Assembly: GCA_949752795.1 (NCBI GenBank)
Contig: CATKHW010000380.1
Span: 186,001 to 250,000, forward strand
From: Hyperoodon ampullatus
Lineage: Eukaryota > Chordata > Mammalia > Artiodactyla > Ziphiidae
Reading direction: 5' to 3'
DNA: 64,000 bases
The translations under genes and the position numbers were made by a program. Positions within the stretch are counted from its first letter, which is position 1, and the number at the start of each line of letters is the position of its first letter. A model generated the notes under the pieces. That model was not told the origin of the DNA. It was given only the letters and a program-made list of their open reading frames with translations, and did not search any database. Shown piece after piece: positions 61,528-64,000 of the stretch.

Positions 61528-63265
61528 GAAATTCCTTTTTATTGTGGGTTTGAGCTGATTCTCGCTGCCATGTTTATGCCAGTCTAGAGACACTTGATTG
61601 CCTTACGGTGACATATCAATACATAAGTTTTAAGATTCTTACTAGTCAGATATATTCCTCTGCGGGAAATATGGGGTTTTGAGTCCCTTTCACTGAGGAA
61701 GGTGTAGGTCTTGTCTATTCCATAGTTGGTTTTTGGAACGGTACCTGTGCTTATATCAAACTCTGGTTTTATGCATCACCCCACCTCTCCTTCCCCCTTA
61801 AGCAGGCATAAGAGTGTTTTCTAAATGTGAGACACTGTTCTCTTTCCTAACTCTGTTCAAGTGTAGCCATGTTTACAGGATCTTCATAAGTGATATCTTA
61901 TGATAAGTTTCTTTTTCTGTGTGACTTATTTCACTTAGAATCATCGTACCTGAATCCACCCATTTTGCTGCTACTGGTCTTATGGCATTGATTTCATTGC
62001 TGAGGGATATTCCATCGTACATAAGTACCACAATTTTTGAACCATTTTTATATTTCCTGGGATATTTAAGGTGTACCCAAGTTGAGGTCCTTATAAGCAG
62101 TGCAGACCTAAATTTTTGGGTGGCTCTGTCTTATTGATTTTCAGTTTTCCCAAGGTATATTCCCTAGACTGGAAGTGCCCTTGGCTCTGTAGCTCAGTTC
62201 TTTACTTGTTTTAGGGAACACAATGTACTCCTGCAGAGAGGCAGTTGGCAATTTACATCCCGCCCATCAGCATAACAAGGCTCCCTGTTCTCCAGGGCCT
62301 GTCTTGCCTTTCTGGTTTTTACACATTTTGTGGATGTCCCTTTTGACCGGCGGGAAGTGATACTTCTTTGTAGTGCAGATTTGCATTGCCCGCTTGCTTG
62401 CTTGGGCAAAAAGGGCGTATGCGTTTTCTCCTGAATATATTCAGGAGAAAACGCATACACCCTTTTTGGACAAGTGCATCATTGTCGAAGTTGTGCGCCT
62501 CTTCCTGTGCTTTAAATGCGATGCCAACGTACCTCTTGAAATCTGTTTCCTGCTATTCTGCCTCGCTTTCAAGTCCGCCTCGTTGCCTTACCTCAACAGA
62601 TTTTTGGACGATAGTTGTCCTTTATTACTCGGGCATTTTGTGAATTGCTGTGCCCCTGAGTTCCATTTTTCAACTCGTTTTTGGTGAGCTGACCGCAAGT
62701 CCAACATTTTGGTTCAGGACCTATGCTGGTTCCCGGAGGGAGGCTGAGACTTTGGTTAATTCTTCTTCCTGCCAGGAAGTTAGAGTGATATGTGCCCGTC
62801 CAAATGCCTAACAGCTACTCTCTCATTGGTCCTCCCTCTTCCCTTTCATCCTCTGCCAAATTGGAAACCTGTGCGAACCAGGAGGTTAAAGAGGCTGTCT
62901 CTCCAAGTTGGTAGGTTGATAGTAAAGCAGATGGAAAGTCAAACCGGAGCACCAGGAGAGGGACTATTCGTTGAGTTTTAGAAACCTTTCGTATTCACAG
63001 TGTGTCCGTTCTCTAGGTTTCCCGTACATGTTATAGCTGTAGTAATATTCCCTTCAACCTGGAGAGTTGGGACCCATGGAATGGGTGCCAGGCATTTGTG
63101 CTTTAAAGGGTCTGCATTTGCTCACCCAATCTCACCAATCGTCTCAGTCCCAAGTGTCCCTCCTTATGCCACATCCAGCTGTCATTGTAGATAGGGTCAT
63201 TCCAGGTTTCATCAGAGACCCTGAAGGAATTGTAAATAATTTCCCAGTGTTTTTGTTTTGTTATT
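61528..63265 (+). repeat. Satellite unit M36 (1738 bp)
   Basis: Palindrome at 62401-62474 with about three mismatched pairs (CTTGGGCAAA, CATACACCC, TTGGACAAG). The ORF2 tail is not fully open. Pairs with M32. The T-rich tract is altered (GTGTTTTTGTTTTGTTATTG). Confidence 0.95.
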
Positions 63266-64000
63266 GAAATTCCTTTTTATAGTGGGTTTGACCTGATTCT
63301 CGCTGCCATGTTTATGCCAGTCTAGACACACTTGATACCCTTATGGAGACATATCAATACATAGGTTTTAAGATTCTTACTAGTCAGATATATTCCTCTG
63401 CGGGAAATATGGGGTTTTGAGTCCCTTTCACTGAGGAAGGTGTAGGTCTTGTCTATTCCATAGTTGGTTTTTGGAACGGTACCTGTGCTTATATCAAACT
63501 CTGGTTTTATGCATCACCCCACATCTCCTTCCCCCTTAAGCAGGCATAAGAGTGTTTTCTAAATGTGAGACACTGTTCTCTTTCCTAACTGAGTTCAAGT
63601 GTAGCCATGTTTACAGTAGCTTCATAAGTGATATCTTATGAAAAGTTTCTTTTTCTGTGTGACTCATTTCACTTAGAATCATCGTACCTGAATCCACCCA
63701 TTTTGCTGCTACTGGTCTTATGACATTGATTTCATGGCTGAGGGATATTCCATCGTACGTAAGTACCACAATTTTTTGTACCATTTTAATATTTCCTGGG
63801 ATATTTAAGGTGTACCCAAGTTGAGGTCCTTGTAAGCAGTACAGCCCTAAATTTTGGGGTGGCTCTCTCTTATTGATTTTCAGTTGTCCCAAGGTATATT
63901 CCCTAGACTGGAAGTGCTCTTGGCTCTGTAGCTCTGTTGTTTACTTGATTTAGGGAACACTATGCACTCCTCCAGAGAGGCAGTTGGCAATTTACATCCC
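63266..64000 (+). repeat. Satellite unit M37, partial (left end only)
   Basis: The window ends before this unit's palindrome. It contains the 3'-UTR-like part and the open ORF2 tail (63611-63892, minus), and shares several private variants with M33. Confidence 0.93.

Larger units (their letters stand above)
1..64000 (+). repeat. L1-derived satellite array, unit about 1738 bp, 36 full copies plus two partial
   Basis: The same sequence recurs without a break from the first to the last base. Landmarks such as the antisense ORF2 stop (1036, 2773, 7987, 9724, 13200 and so on to 63611) are spaced by multiples of about 1738. The 36 complete units between 692 and 63265 average 1738.2 bases and vary only between 1736 and 1740. 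All units have one orientation and nothing foreign is inserted. The unit consists largely of a degenerate antisense L1 3' end plus a 74-bp palindrome. An L1-based unit of this size matches what I recall of the common cetacean satellite; that naming is recognition from memory, not a database result. Every stretch not listed separately below is this satellite. Confidence 0.97.

Noticed and set aside
1..64000. CRISPR array or other regularly spaced short repeats
   Set aside because: The regularity has a period of 1738 bases and the units are contiguous, without unique spacers.
1..64000. tRNA, rRNA or snRNA genes and telomeric repeats
   Set aside because: No cloverleaf, A/B boxes, rRNA-like stretch or TTAGGG run was seen. 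The only strong hairpin is the 74-bp palindrome.

Overview
The whole 64,000-base window is one uninterrupted tandem array of a satellite repeat. I find no functional gene, RNA gene, CRISPR array or non-satellite spacer. The repeat unit averages about 1738 bases. There are 36 complete units (1736 to 1740 bases each) plus a partial unit at each end, all in the same orientation.

Each unit is built from an old, decayed 3' end of a LINE-1 (L1) retrotransposon lying antisense, so the L1 coding strand is the minus strand here. Read left to right, a unit holds: a T-rich tract that may be the reversed poly-A; a segment resembling the L1 3' UTR; the C-terminal end of the ORF2 protein with its stop codon at the expected place; a near-perfect 74-base palindrome; more ORF2-like sequence from further upstream; and about 650 bases whose L1 origin I can only suggest weakly. 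The next T-rich tract then follows.

An L1-derived satellite of about 1.74 kb fits the common cetacean satellite. From memory, its unit is about 1.7 kb in baleen whales and several toothed whales and about 1.58 kb in dolphins and close relatives. The 3' UTR is also of the whale/pig/ruminant L1 type. I therefore infer a whale genome of the 1.7-kb class, in heterochromatin. The species cannot be told from this sequence.

Units are numbered M0 (partial) to M37 (partial), cut just after the T-rich tract. The array is layered. M24-M27 and M28-M31 form two almost identical four-unit blocks of 6953 bases. M15-M17 and M18-M20 are related at three-unit spacing. The second half of M21 and first half of M22 are repeated next door with about ten changes. 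M0/M1 resembles M13/M14 at 13-unit spacing. On the left, M1 to M8 are a patchwork with similarity at 3-, 4- and 6-unit spacing, and M7 switches affinity across its palindrome. Units right of about 40 kb share a different set of marker bases from most units to the left. No genes work together here; what can be read is the history of amplification, unequal exchange and conversion of a satellite.
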